Shown: piece by piece, positions 53,512-64,000 of the stretch
Position numbering within the stretch: position 1 is the stretch's first letter
How the letters are laid out: each line of letters opens with the position of its first letter
Notes under the pieces: generated by a model
Told to the model about the DNA's origin: nothing
Databases searched by the model: none
Seen by the model: the letters and a program-made list of their open reading frames with translations, nothing else
Made by a program: the position numbers and the translations under genes
NCBI GenBank assembly: GCA_905220665.1
Contig: CAJNAR010000175.1
Span: 124,001-188,000 of the forward strand
DNA from: Albugo candida
Lineage: Eukaryota; Oomycota; Peronosporomycetes; Albuginales; Albuginaceae
Direction: 5' to 3'
DNA: 64,000 nt

Positions 53512-55996
53512 GCTGAAGTGGACCAGAAATCAACCGCGTTTCACCATCTTGTTGTGAAAGGTGAAGTGTTGTATGTTCCTTTGGAAAAAAAATGAGGTTG
53601 ACTGAAAGCTCAGCGATGTCATCATGGAGAAGTCCGCGCCATTTACCTCCAAACCATAGAGACCAACACTTTATGCCCACATCGGAGCGGAAGAAGGATA
53701 TGATCACATTGGTTGGAAGTAAACGACAATGATGACCCGGAATCCAAATCACTGGTCCATCGGTGAGATATTGGATCCAGTGATCGTTTGTGTAGAATGT
53801 CGGGGCAATACACATAAATAAGAGTTCCAAAAACGCGAGAGCTTTGGTGGATCGAGTCAAACCGAGAACTATGTCCGGCACTGACGTCCACCACGACATG
53901 ACTTTCTCGAACAAGACAGATCGTTTTGATGGAACTTTTCCACCAACATGGCGACTCCATCGCGTCGCAAACGTAACATCTCCACCGAGCTTGTACGCTG
54001 CAGAAACCCGCTTTATCATGGGCAGATGCGCCAATTCATCCAACGCTTTATCATTCGACTCCATACACGCTAGTAGCACGCCATTCATCGTGATCGGATC
54101 ATCAAGTGCCGCTCGGATGATTTTGTCCGGATTTGTGCAGAACTGGACTAGCTTTCTAACGTGATGGATGCAAGCATCGGCCTAAACTAGCTTGTCCGGT
54201 TGGAGCGAGTGAGCGAAATTTTTGGGATCGATTTCCATTATTTCCCCTATCTCACCAACTCGGGTTGGTCGCTCCGATTTCTCGATTGTTGTATGCCGTT
54301 TCTGATAAAAGTGTGCCGCCTCTTTCGAAGTGACCACCTCCTTTGGCATCCATTCTTTGATGGGGATGATTTGAACTCGATTCCCATTCTCCAGATTGGC
54401 AACCGCTTTTACTGCTTCGATCTCCACATCCATAGTTGCGAGCACAGAAAAATAATTACTCGTCGCTAACTTCGGAAGCGCAAGAGGTGGTGCTTTGGAG
54501 ACCATTTGTTCGAGCGTCTCCACCCGGTTACGTTTTCCACTCGTCCATGCCAACTTCATGGATACATTGCCATCCCGCTCCACCCGCGGTTGTGGGTATG
54601 ACTGACTAGTCAGTTGGAGGATGGGAGGAGTGAGTTGCAACAAAGCTGATGCCCCTGGTGGTGTGATAGTGGGAGGAGTGTTGAGCTCAAACGAGATTTT
54701 ATCGGAGAGCTTCCTTTCAGGTGTCCTCGTCTCCAATTCTTGACTGGGAACTGGATTCACTACCGCTTGTGGTGTCACCACAAGTGCCGCTGGTTCGGTT
54801 GTTGGTTTTGGTTGCTTTTTTTGTTTTTGTTTGTTTTGAATCGGAGTTGCAGATTGATTCTGGTTTTACTGTTTCTTTTGCTTGTTGCTTTGTTGTTGCC
54901 GTGCTCCCGTGGCTGCTGTAGCGCCAAATCCAAGCAATAAGGACCACGTTGACCAAAATGTCGTCGTTCCGCTGGAATAGGAGCATTTTTCCCCTTACTG
55001 GGTAAAGTTGTTTGTCGTAAGCGATTTGTTCAACCCCTTTACCAACTCTAACCAGTTGTTGGGGGCACGTCAAACAACCAAAGTAAACTCGCCAAGTCGA
55101 CATCACCACTTCCTTAGTGGGAATCGTCTCGCGAAAGGTGTCATACACCACTTGACATCCGAGTTGGTGAAGAGCGCGGAGTATGTGGTTCCGCTCCTCC
55201 TCCACGCCTACGCCGAAGACATCGAGGTAGTATTTTGTTTCAAGAGTATCAAACTCCCGAAAAAAGTACTTTTCCCCAAGGATAGTCACCGGCTGACACT
55301 CCAACTGTTGGCAGGCATCCGCCGTGGTGACCATCACTTTGATGTTTCCCCCAGGCATTTTGAATACCTGAGCGATTGACCGGCTCTCCAGTAAACTTTC
55401 AAAGACCGGATTGCCGTGGTCTCGTCTCATAGAGGATAAAATTTTCCCATTGGAGTACGTGCCAAAGACTGACCCGTCTCCAAGACCATGGGGAAGGTTG
55501 CTTTCCGGATTTGGAAAGGTCTTGCTGCTTCCAATTTCGCAGACAAAACAGACCAATCCGGATGCTTCCCATCAGCATATAGCTGCAGTATAGCCTCGAT
55601 ATCCGAGGCTTTCTGCTTTGGGAGCTCCACGCGAAATTTCGCCCGAGCTCTAGCCTGGTCCTTACGCAAGGACTCCTGCGACATGATAATGTCAGCAAGA
55701 GTGGGACTTTTAGTGTCGTCCATGTCGTCCACACTTGCAGTTGCCTTTGAGTCACTCTTTGACGAGGCAACGACAGTGCCGCATGTACCACCGGTACCAC
55801 ATCCGACACCGGTAGTACCGGTATTAACCTGTACCGTCACACTGGGGGTGGAGTTACTTTCCACGTCATCACACAGGGGTGACGACTCATCAACAATCAT
55901 GCAATCACCCAATACTGGGTGACTCATGAGGGTTGCCACGTCACTACAAGTGGACGCTAGCACCCTGGGTTGTGTCGATATGTCGACTTGAACCAT
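53501..55996 (-). pseudogene. LINE B ORF1 (gag-like), frameshifted
   Basis: Begins MVQVDISTQPRV at 55996. The first frame runs to 55427 and breaks where copy A has CCAAATGGG and B CCAATGGG (one A lost). Further frame changes occur near 54960 and between 54182 and 54088, where B has an in-frame stop. It ends at the same LQLEC overlap with ORF2 as copy A. Confidence 0.75.
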
Positions 55997-56088
55997 TGTT
56001 TTCGAGAGGAAAGAGTTGAAAAAAGCTGTTTTTCGAGGTGTTTTTACTAAATGACCGGGTTACTTAGTATCCGGCAAATTGAGAAGTG

Positions 56089-58020
56089 AGATTAGAAGTA
56101 CAGATAAGGAACGAGCTCGTGTATTTATGGCTACGAACAGAACCTCGGAAAACTTCTGCTAACCGTCGAAAAATTATCTGCTCTATTTATCTATTTGGAT
56201 GCTATCAATTTCACCCGTACGGTCATTCTTTCAAGTACACAAAAGCCGACTCCACAGTATGCATTTAGCCTCCTTAGAAAGCAGTAGAGACAAATCAAAA
56301 ACTGACCACATGGTTAACGTATATTCGGAGCCGCTGTCCTATCTTTGTTCGCGTTTCGCTACCCGACCTCGTGGAATGGAAGCTGCTTGCTCGCATCATG
56401 CGCTGAATATGGAAGGCATGGATTCAAACGGCTGCGTCCGATCTAGTTCTTGTCTTGGACCCAGTGAAACCGAACGCCATTTGAAGCTATTGAGCTCGTC
56501 GAATTTCTTATCAAGAACCAAGGATGGCACAAGTCAAGCGCTAAGTTCAAGTTCAAGTTCAAGTAGTGCCACTTTGTCGCGCAGTAATATGTATTCTGCA
56601 ATATTCATGTTTGCTACATACACATCTTCAGTGTATCTATACGCAGTCTTGTGAGGTAGGCGTTTGGCTGGAGAATGCGCTGGATCAGCCGCAAAAAAAT
56701 CGTCAAGGTAACAAAACTAAAGACGAAAGTATGCAGTGAAAAAAACAAAAATAAAAAAAAACAACGGCAGCATTGGCTGGGTAGCATGGCATAAAGAGCA
56801 TCACGAATGGCTCTGTACTCACAAAAACAGTGTCTTTTTCTCGGTATGGTTGATATTTCTTACTCTCTAGTAAAGAGATCCAATAAAATAGTTGAATTGC
56901 ATTGATTCAATCAAATGCGTTTTGATGGGCCAGCAACAGAAGGCGTGATAAAAATGTGTGTATGCAAATATCCTCTGGTGGACAGTAGTCTTAGTGATAG
57001 GACTGTGCGTAAAGCCAAGGTATGATCATGACTAATGAGGCGAGAATGCGCCTATACAAGATGGATAACATTATATACGCAGTGAAAAGTATGCAATTTC
57101 ACGCTATAGTAATATGCTCATGTATTTTTGTACATAATGTGATTATGTGAATGTGTTTAGATTGCAATGTTCTTTTGCCTTGTCAATACATGTTGAAGTT
57201 CAAGGTTTAGGATTTAGGGTACAACAAGATGGGGAGCACATGTGCCGAGGCGTTCTTTACAACCACATCAAAAAACGACTCGATCAAGGATGCATCGGAA
57301 TGCGTTCACTTTTTTGCCATAAATGAAACTGTTATGACCGCGCGGTTGCTGGTGTCCTACCAATTGAATGTCTGGTATCAAATTGAGTGGCTGTTGAGGT
57401 CTTTGAAGAGCGATGATGCAAAATGCCGGCCCATACAGAAAGCCAGTATATACAATTGACGTATTCCGTGAGATTACAAGTTCGGAAGCCGGTCAAGATT
57501 GTTCTTAACTTTGTTGATAACATAATGAATATATTGTGGATGTCCTAATTCTTTTCCCGCTTTACCTCGTTATCAGAAAGGTTGTACAGATATTATTCTG
57601 ATTGTAATCTGTGATCTGGATACCGAAAAATCAAATGGCGCTTGACGGTTGGCTAAACGCTTGACGGTTGGCTTGCCAATATATGCCCGATTGCATTGTT
57701 GGCGATGTGAGGCTGAATAACAATATCGTTAAAGCCTACTGGATGAAGTTGGATGACTGTATCAACTTCAAATACCAAGGATAATTGAATATCAATCAGG
57801 AGCAATACCTTTTTATCGAATTAGGAATCATAAAAGGTAATCCAGTCTTCGTTGCGACTCTAAGAAAATGTGTGACAGTCAATTAACAACTTGTGCGTTG
57901 CCGTCAACTATCATTATCTTCGTCCATGACATATCGTTTTCATCTGACTGGGAGAAAATTGTGTTTCTGCACATGGATAGCTTGTACTTAATTTTCCAAA
58001 TATCTTCCAAGTATAATCAT
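56089..58020. other. Intergenic between LINE B and CRN copy B
   Basis: The longest frame, 56199-56654 (+, 151 codons), contains a Ser run from repeated AGTTCA units at about 56540-56570 and no motif; I do not call it a gene. A 76-codon frame at 57229-57459 is also unsupported. The sequence GGCGCTTGACGGTTGGCT at about 57635 is repeated at once (CGCTTGACGGTTGGCT), a small tandem duplication. Confidence 0.4.
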
Positions 58021-58025
58021 ATGCG

Positions 58026-59981
58026 TCAATAAACCATCCAATTACCGTGGATATTGAAGACTTTCACATGCGTGAAATTTGCGTCATAAAGCACGACGAA
58101 GAGCTTATCACATCGCTCCACATCAGCGATGATTGTTGCTTCTGTGGTATCATCAAATGATGACACACGCCGAAATTCGATCAAGCAGTAATCGCTCAAC
58201 CTGAGCAAGAAATATGTACCATGAGGCGCAAATCGTCGAATGTGTTCATCGAGCCTTCTTCCTTCGCGCACTAATTCCACTCCCCATAATACATCTTCAT
58301 ACCCTATTGTAAAATCAATGCATCCGCTCGAACCAAACAAACCACCAACATCTACTGATGTTACGTAAGAGATTGATGTGCTGCAATACGCAGCTTTATA
58401 AAATTCCATTTGCCAGACTCTTTCTAGCGGAATGTCATCTTTTTTTGTTTTTCCTAAAGTTTCATAGATGCTGGTATAATTTATAGATCGAAGAACTCGC
58501 ATGATGAGTTCCCGAAGCGTAATGGGACCGTCTTTCGAGCGTTCAATGTGACCAGTCCGCAGTTTGATGAAATATCGCCACATGACGGGAGAAGAGAATT
58601 TGATTTGCTTTTCAATACTAACCAAGATACCCTTTCGAATATATAGGTCAAGATTTACCGAATCCGATCCCAGAGGAGCGCCATAAAGAAAGCGTTCAAG
58701 ATAACCAAGTTCTTCGACTGTTAATGTGTTTAGTACCCTTACTGACCGGGTCAAAGTTAACTGCTGGAACAACTCGGTCATGTCGAGCTTGTTTCCAGAT
58801 TTAAAATACCCACACTCCACCATTTCAATCCACTGTCGCGCTGAAGGTTGTGGAATGCCTTTCCTTGAGTGTGACACAAAGACTTTGTTTAGCTCAGATA
58901 TTGTGGCAGCGCAAAGACCAACATGTCGACCAGTCAGTAGCGCCAAACGATTGCAAAAGGTATCTCTCTGGTCAAGGAGACAATCAGCTCCATCAAACCA
59001 GTTGCCAACATATTCTTGGATTTCATCTGGGCTAAAGTTTAAATCTTCAATACCCAAAGTCAGGTCTGAGGGTATCTCGACTGGGGTTGAGAAATTTGTA
59101 TACTGGAGGTCCGAGCCATACGCAGCAAACATCAAAATTCGAATGCCTAACATCTTATTGACCTGAATTTTTTTGACCAATTCCCAAAAGCAAGCAGACT
59201 TTGGTCGCGGAGAAGTAGTGGGATCCTTGTAAAGAATTTGCGCCTCGTCCACCAAAACATACACTGTGTAGTCGTGTATCACATGTGATAGTATGATATC
59301 CCATTCCACCTTGCATTCCAAGGCAAAGACGTCTTTGAATGTCTTGTCAGTACCATTGCCCAATAGCGAAAAGCTTGCAATAACTGCCTTTTTGTTTTTC
59401 TCTTTGCATGACGCTTCCAGTTTACGACCCACCAATGCTGCCAGGGATGATTTTCCGGTCATAGGTGGACTTTTGATGAGCAAAATATGTTTTCTGTCAA
59501 GCAAATCAATAACTTTGCTGGTTAAATTACTCCTAAGTAGAGTTCGCTTATCCTTTACATCAACGCATTCACGTGGTGTTCCTTTTGTTTCTAGCGATCC
59601 TTGAGCACCGTAGTATAACACGTCGTCTTTTGGAATGTATGGTCTCGGGACAACTACCAACACGTGAATGACTTCATCTTCATCACTTAAACCTGTGAAA
59701 ACTCTTGACAGTCTCTTTACAGGTCGTAACTTAGTCTTCAGTAGATCTTGAATGGTTGTAACGTCTCCTTGTTCCAATGCTTCCACTTCTTCAGAAGCGT
59801 CTGAAAGCCACACGCCGTTTCTTTTCGCGAGGTAGAGCTGTAATTCACGCGCATCACAATTGATCACATCTGTGTTCTCCTTCTTGATCGCGTACTTCAA
59901 GTCACTGATGGTATCATCGTCATCAATATCCACAGGGAACGCACTTCCCTTTTCTCCTGCTAACAAGCAGAACAATTTCAT
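58026..59981 (-). CDS. Crinkler (CRN) effector, NTPase plus nuclease-like domain, copy B
   Basis: Intronless, 651 residues, minus strand, nearly the same protein as copy A. The header has LYLAK and HVLVVVP at the same places, then SPPMTGKSS and YVLVDEAQ, then the IDFTIGYEDVLWGVELVR nuclease-like motif. Differences from A are few outside residues 34-47: S/G, V/A and K/I near the Walker A helix, a 3-residue deletion (A has NKLDMTTESELF, B NKLDMTELF), and single changes near the C-terminus. Residues 33-47 read KKENTDVINCDAREL, without the basic run of copy A. Both reading frames are complete, so both genes may be used. The unit is flanked 5' by a transposase remnant and, beyond it, a gypsy relic. 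Confidence 0.88.
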   Translation of the reverse strand: MKLFCLLAGEKGSAFPVDIDDDDTISDLKYAIKKENTDVINCDARELQLYLAKRNGVWLSDASEEVEALEQGDVTTIQDLLKTKLRPVKRLSRVFTGLSDEDEVIHVLVVVPRPYIPKDDVLYYGAQGSLETKGTPRECVDVKDKRTLLRSNLTSKVIDLLDRKHILLIKSPPMTGKSSLAALVGRKLEASCKEKNKKAVIASFSLLGNGTDKTFKDVFALECKVEWDIILSHVIHDYTVYVLVDEAQILYKDPTTSPRPKSACFWELVKKIQVNKMLGIRILMFAAYGSDLQYTNFSTPVEIPSDLTLGIEDLNFSPDEIQEYVGNWFDGADCLLDQRDTFCNRLALLTGRHVGLCAATISELNKVFVSHSRKGIPQPSARQWIEMVECGYFKSGNKLDMTELFQQLTLTRSVRVLNTLTVEELGYLERFLYGAPLGSDSVNLDLYIRKGILVSIEKQIKFSSPVMWRYFIKLRTGHIERSKDGPITLRELIMRVLRSINYTSIYETLGKTKKDDIPLERVWQMEFYKAAYCSTSISYVTSVDVGGLFGSSGCIDFTIGYEDVLWGVELVREGRRLDEHIRRFAPHGTYFLLRLSDYCLIEFRRVSSFDDTTEATIIADVERCDKLFVVLYDANFTHVKVFNIHGNWMVY

Positions 59982-60216
59982 TGGAATTGGGTGTGATCCT
60001 TACACCAATCAACCTTCAGTATACTTGCCGCTAAATTCGTTTGTTACCATGAATACTGCATTTATTTTCCTCACACTGCTATACTGTATAATGGATAGCT
60101 CATAGTTGCTTGCTTGAAAGGAATGTCTTGTCCAAATTATTTCTGTACCCAAAAATAAATACATAGATTAGGTCTGACGGAGATGCTTTCATGTTGCTTT
60201 ATAAACATAATATTCT

Positions 60217-60663
60217 TCAGTTAACGCTAAGAACCTTCTTGCAGTGTTTCTTTATTTGGAAATACAGCAACATGGCGAAGTGGTCGAAGAAGTAATCATT
60301 TGTGAATGCCTTGTTAGCGTGGAATTTTTTAACAGCGTATTCTGCCTGCCGTCCACATAACCCCTTCCGATACACATCCATACATCGTCGGGCTTTTTTG
60401 CATATCACCGGATTTGGTTCAATAGGATAGAGGCAAGTGCTCTTGAGACTGTGATAATTTAGCTCGGAGTGAAATTTTGCGTAGAAGATCACCAGGTGTC
60501 CAGCCGCAAGGATCATCTCCTCTAGCATGCCTCGCTGCGAAACAAAGTCCGGTTGTCTCTTTCCAACCTCGCATTTATTCCTCAGCTCAACCTGAGACCT
60601 TCCCGCCACAGGACTCGTTCTGCAGAAGAATTTTGATGCCCTTCGGTTGTCCGCGACAAGCAA
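60217..60663 (-). pseudogene. DDE transposase remnant (C-terminal part, internally deleted)
   Basis: The 148-codon frame has no ATG at its start. It reads RQPDFVSQRGMLEEMILAAG, HLVIFYAKFHSELN and later RRCMDVYRKGLCGRQAEYAV followed by KKFHANKAF. These match, in order, the pattern of a widespread eukaryotic DDE transposase-like family (..QPDF...L.....L..GH..IF.PKFHCELN.IE.....RYMDAYRKGL.G..AEYAVKK). The stretch between HSELN and the MDVYRKG block is too short or diverged, and the WG motif after the Glu is missing, so it is inactive. Its 3' end is part of the duplicated CRN unit. The family assignment rests on memory of this motif. Confidence 0.55.
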
Positions 60664-60719
60664 GATATGGGTGACTTTTTGGAAAAATTATGCTTTGAAA
60701 ATTTCCCTTACCCCAGGTG

Positions 60720-62760
60720 GAGCTCAGAAACGTTTCATTCTATACCGACAATTCAGCGTGCAAGTGGATGTTCCACCATCTAATGGTGTCTCCAAAGATG
60801 CCACGAATGCTTTTTTGACGTTCTTCCAAGTTCGACTTTGTCCCACATCATGTGAAAGGACGGTCCAATGTCGTGGCCGAGGCATTGTCTCGTCCAGCAG
60901 TGTCTGCATAATATTCCAACGAATCCGCTGTGCCTATTAACCATGTTCCGATATGTCGGACGTCGTACATGAGTGTACAGATGACTGTAATCGACACACC
61001 AATCTTTTGGATAGGCACATGGTCACTCGGCTCTCATACAGTACATTCCGCTGAATGTCTCCTAACTCTTGCTCGACGATATGGAGTTGTGGGGGGAGAG
61101 TCGTCCAATAGGAGTCACTCAGGAGCAAATCCGCAACGCCGAGTTTCACGTTGTGCGCGCACATCTCAGCCAAGAAGTGCGAAAAGCGATTCAGCAAGCT
61201 TATCGCAAAGACAAGTTTTTTGAAAAGATATCAAAACGAAAACAGGTGAATAAGAACTTCATAATCTACAAAGGACTCATGCCTTTGAAGCAAGAGGGTA
61301 CAATGCAGCAATTATGCATTCCAGAAAAGCTGTAACTAAAGACGAAGCTTTTATACGAGTTTCACGATGCAGCCACAGCAGCACATCCAGAAGTTCGCAG
61401 AACTTTGATGAAGTTGAAACAATTGTACCACTGGCCTAAGATACTTGAGGCGGGAATGAAGTACGTCGAGATATGTGAAACGTGCGCTCGTTGGAAGACA
61501 AACAGTCAGCAAATGAAAGGATTAATGATCCCAATCCCTATTCCGGAAGAATGCTGGGAAGTAGTGTCAATGGACTTCATTACTGAACTACCCGTGTTGG
61601 AAGGGTATGATGCTATTTGCGTCGTCGTAGACAAGCTGTCCAAGAGAACGATTTATGCACCAGCATGTTCGTTCGACTGCCGATTCGAAAGACACCGCAA
61701 AGTTATTTTTTCGACGCCGTAGTCGGCATCATGGACTGCCGAAAGTTATCATCAGCGATCGGAATCCGAAGTTCCCGGCAAACTTCTGGAAACCTCTATT
61801 GAATATGATGGTTGTCAAGCTAAGCATGACGACCGCTCATAGGGCACAAGCGGATGGATAAACAGAACGCCAAAACTTGGTCTTAGAAGACGCATCACGC
61901 TGTCTGGTATCGTACAGTAGAGAAAATTGGGCCAAGCTACTTGGTACCGTAGAGTACGCACACGCCACCTCGGTGAACGCGTCTACTAAGCTCACCCCAT
62001 TAGAGATCGATTCCGGAAGAAAGGTATTCAATCTGATTGCGCACGAATTCAGAGGCTCCAAGGTTTGGGATCCACAACCAAATTCAAAATTCGCCTCAAA
62101 TTTCACCAAGTATCGTCAAGACCTAGTGCGTAAAGCGCGGTGAAAAACTAGAACAAGCCCAAGAAAAGCAGAAGAACTGCTAAGACGCTAAAAGAACAAG
62201 CCTCGCCTTGAATGTCGGTGACTTAGTTCTGCTAAATACCAAGAACTTGCCACTCAAGGCAGTCAAAGCTCACATTCAGTTGAAGAAAGAAATGCTCGCG
62301 GCCAAAACGTTGAATCGTTTGAGATAATCAAGATGACCTACCCAAATGTAGCCAAGTTAAAGCTACCGCGAAATATGAAGAGACTACACTCATCGTTCAA
62401 CGTCGACCTACTCTCTTTATAGAAGTCGAATGCTTCCGAGTTTGCGGGCCAACCGATTCCGAAAGCATCACCAATTATCCTAGAGTCAAAAAACGGGGGA
62501 AGAACTATACATTGTGGAAACTTGCTTCGTTGTCATCAGCGCAGCCGCCAAATAGGATGGCTAGTACAATGGCACGGCCACCCAGGTATGATAGTACTTG
62601 GGAGAGCGAGAAAGCTATACGCCACGTTTTGCATTGGCAGCGACTAGTGAAGGCCTTGTGGGACCGCCAAAGCGAACTCAAGTCCGGGGAGATGTCAGGT
62701 CGCCTGGTACGCGCGGCACGACAGGGAACATACCCAGTTGTGCTAGGGTAACACAGCTAA
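60720..62760 (+). mobile_element. Decayed Ty3/gypsy chromovirus, pol 3' part
   Basis: Motifs appear in the right order but in changing frames: RNase H FYTDNSACKWMFHH (about 60738) and HVKGRSNVVAEALSRP (60848-60895), the integrase H2C2 finger HDAATAAHPEVRRTLMKLKQ...CETCARWK (61365-61500), integrase core VVSMDFITELPVLEGYDAI and VVDKLSKR, KLTPLEIDSGRKVFN near 62000, the GDLVLLNTKNLP spacer near 62218, and a chromodomain-like TWESEKAIRHVL at about 62600. Many stops and frame changes show that it is dead. No LTR was found; the 5' part is missing. Confidence 0.8.
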
Positions 62761-62779
62761 ATGCGTTTTGGATACGCCA

Positions 62780-63059
62780 TGACGTCACTACGAAGCTTCT
62801 AGAATATGGATAGGCTCAATGGTATCACAGACTAGCGAATTAAGGAGCTAGATCTTTTTAATAAAAATTATACCAAGTGAAGCACAAGCCTCCACATTGT
62901 GAGCGACGAGAGAATGACTGGAGAACCTTGTGATCGTGACAGCGAGTGCAAATTACCAGATGGAAAATAGCTTTATGTCACGATAATTGCATCAGTTCTG
63001 CTTCATGTGACTGTGTCTGTGGGACCTCGTACCGTCCGATTAAGATGTCCACCTTGTCT
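62780..63059. other. Junction between gypsy and copia relics
   Basis: No coding sequence and no LTR recognised. Confidence 0.4.
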
Positions 63060-64000
63060 ATTGATTACGAGGAACATTATATCGTATAAAAAAACTTGCT
63101 GCAGAAAGGGTTCAAACTTGCATATGTGGATGGTTTTCGGTCACTAGTGCATTTCAAGACTTCTGCAGCGGCGTTTGATGTACAAATAAATAATAATGTG
63201 CTAATGGTTCAAGTCGAATCAAAACGCCCGATTACGAGTTCAGGTAATGTAATTTTGGCGGTAACTAACGATAATCAACTGCCAGTGATGATATAGACAT
63301 GCAAGTTGGCACACTGATGCAATACCATCAACGTGTGGCTCATTTATCGTATGACACTATCGAGCGTATGTCTAAAGACACGAGATCAGGGATACAGCTA
63401 AGTGACAAGAAACGTGCGAATTGTTTGACATGCCTGCAGGGATAGCAGGCAAAAAACGATCAGTCGAAGCAAGACACGGGCAAGAATTCACCTATCGACA
63501 GAATCGGAGGAGTGATATGCAGTGACTCAAAGGGACCGATGACACCCAATAATCGACTGGTAATCGATACCTGATAAATTTCGTGGACTAAAAGTCAAAC
63601 TACTGTCGCATTTTTCTAGCCAAGACCAAGGACGCGGCAGCTAAGAAATTAAAACAGTTTTGGTCTTCTTTGAGAAAATGTTTAACTGCCGAGTTCATGT
63701 TTTGCGCACTGATGGTGGTGGAGAATCTCGAAGTATCGTTTATTCTGCTAGAAACGGGGGTTGCACGTCAAGTCTCCGAGTTTAGAAACCAGGCGTCGAA
63801 TGGAAAGGCAGATAGGATGCACAGGACTATTTTGAACTTGGTCAGATGCATGATTTACGCGTGTGGATTACCGCTGTATTTCTGGTGAGATGCCGTGGAG
63901 TACGCAGCGTACATACTTAATCTCAGTCCGAGTCGCTCTACCACAAAAAGGGCATCACCTTCCGAAGCTTTGACTGGTAAAGTACCAGATTTGAGTTCGA
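63060..64000 (+). mobile_element. Decayed Ty1/copia element, cut by window edge
   Basis: From about 63096 the frame reads LLQKGFKLAYVDGFRSL and FDVQINNNVLMVQVESK, the linker before the integrase. Then come QVGTLMQYHQRVAHLSYDTI and the C-x2-C zinc end NCLTCLQG (gag-pre-integrase domain), CSDLKGPMTP-like core with NRYLINFVD and AKTKDAAAKK, then VLRTDGGGES and QASNGKADRMHRTILNLVRC with LPLYFW near 63880. These are the copia integrase motifs in order, across several frames with stops. It continues to the right of the window, where the reverse transcriptase would lie. Confidence 0.8.

Larger units (their letters stand above)
49034..56088 (-). mobile_element. LINE copy B (about 7.1 kb, minus strand)
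   Basis: The inverted partner of LINE A. The last 362-codon frame has the same translation in both copies, and most of the rest differs at few positions. B keeps an uninterrupted 780-codon stretch covering the end of the endonuclease and the reverse transcriptase, so it is the better preserved copy, although it has its own lesions. Confidence 0.88.

Noticed and set aside
56199..56654. 151-codon plus-strand gene with Ser run
   Set aside because: The Ser run comes from a short AGTTCA repeat, and the rest has no motif or coding look.
58726..59166. 146-codon plus-strand ORF inside CRN B
   Set aside because: Shadow of the CRN coding strand; the same shadow appears at copy A on the other strand.
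33181..59981. One large palindrome or inverted duplication covering LINE and CRN pairs
   Set aside because: The order is LINE+, CRN+, LINE-, CRN-. A palindrome would give LINE+, CRN+, CRN-, LINE-. The spacers between LINE and CRN also do not match, so the two pairs arose separately.
60477..60674. Plus-strand frame before the gypsy relic
   Set aside because: Antisense to the DDE transposase remnant and without gypsy motifs.
1..64000. CRISPR arrays, operons or ribosome binding sites
   Set aside because: Introns, LINEs and CRN effectors show a eukaryotic nuclear genome; no regularly spaced repeats were seen.

Overview
This is nuclear DNA of a eukaryote, most probably an oomycete close to the white-rust genus Albugo. 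The reasons are two Crinkler (CRN) effector genes carrying the LYLAK form of the N-terminal motif and an HVLVVVP motif, very short GT-AG introns (about 42-83 nt), closely spaced genes in one half of the window, and chromovirus-type Ty3/gypsy, Ty1/copia, LINE and Mutator-like relics in the other half. The genus is inferred from the effector motif; no search was run.

The left part, 1-25.6 kb, carries ordinary genes, mostly membrane traffic and cell surface. In order: the 3' part of a DENN-domain Rab regulator (+, continues off the left edge), a GH72 beta-1,3-glucanosyltransferase (+, three exons), a COPI-associated/TVP15-like Golgi membrane protein (+, five exons), a BED-like zinc-finger protein (-), two conserved or small hypothetical proteins (-), COG3 of the Golgi tethering complex (-, six exons), a prominin-like five-span membrane protein (+), a CSPP1/CCDC66-like coiled-coil protein (-) and a VPS9-domain Rab5 exchange factor (+). 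Five of these fit one theme, Golgi/endosome traffic and wall or surface remodelling, but nothing shows co-regulation apart from two head-to-head pairs. Within this part, 2.4-4.5 kb and 8.9-13.6 kb hold no recognisable gene.

The right part, 25.6-64 kb, is gene-poor and repeat-rich. It holds a Mutator-like transposase fragment inside nested terminal inverted repeats (31.2-32.3 kb), a tRNA-derived SINE-like repeat (33.0-33.2 kb), two nearly identical 7-kb LINEs in opposite orientation (33.18-40.26 kb + and 49.03-56.09 kb -), two nested TIR elements (47.3-48.8 kb), two near-identical CRN genes in opposite orientation (44.1-46.1 kb + and 58.0-60.0 kb -), and decayed gypsy and copia polyproteins at the right edge.

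The most interesting signal is the CRN pair. Both copies sit on a duplicated unit of about 2.3 kb that starts inside the 3' end of a DDE-transposase remnant and ends at the CRN stop codon. The two proteins are almost identical except for a short N-terminal patch, just before LYLAK, where one copy has acquired a polybasic tract. The two LINEs share the same in-frame stops and the same frameshift, so they descend from an element that was already broken, or that decodes its ORF in a non-standard way.
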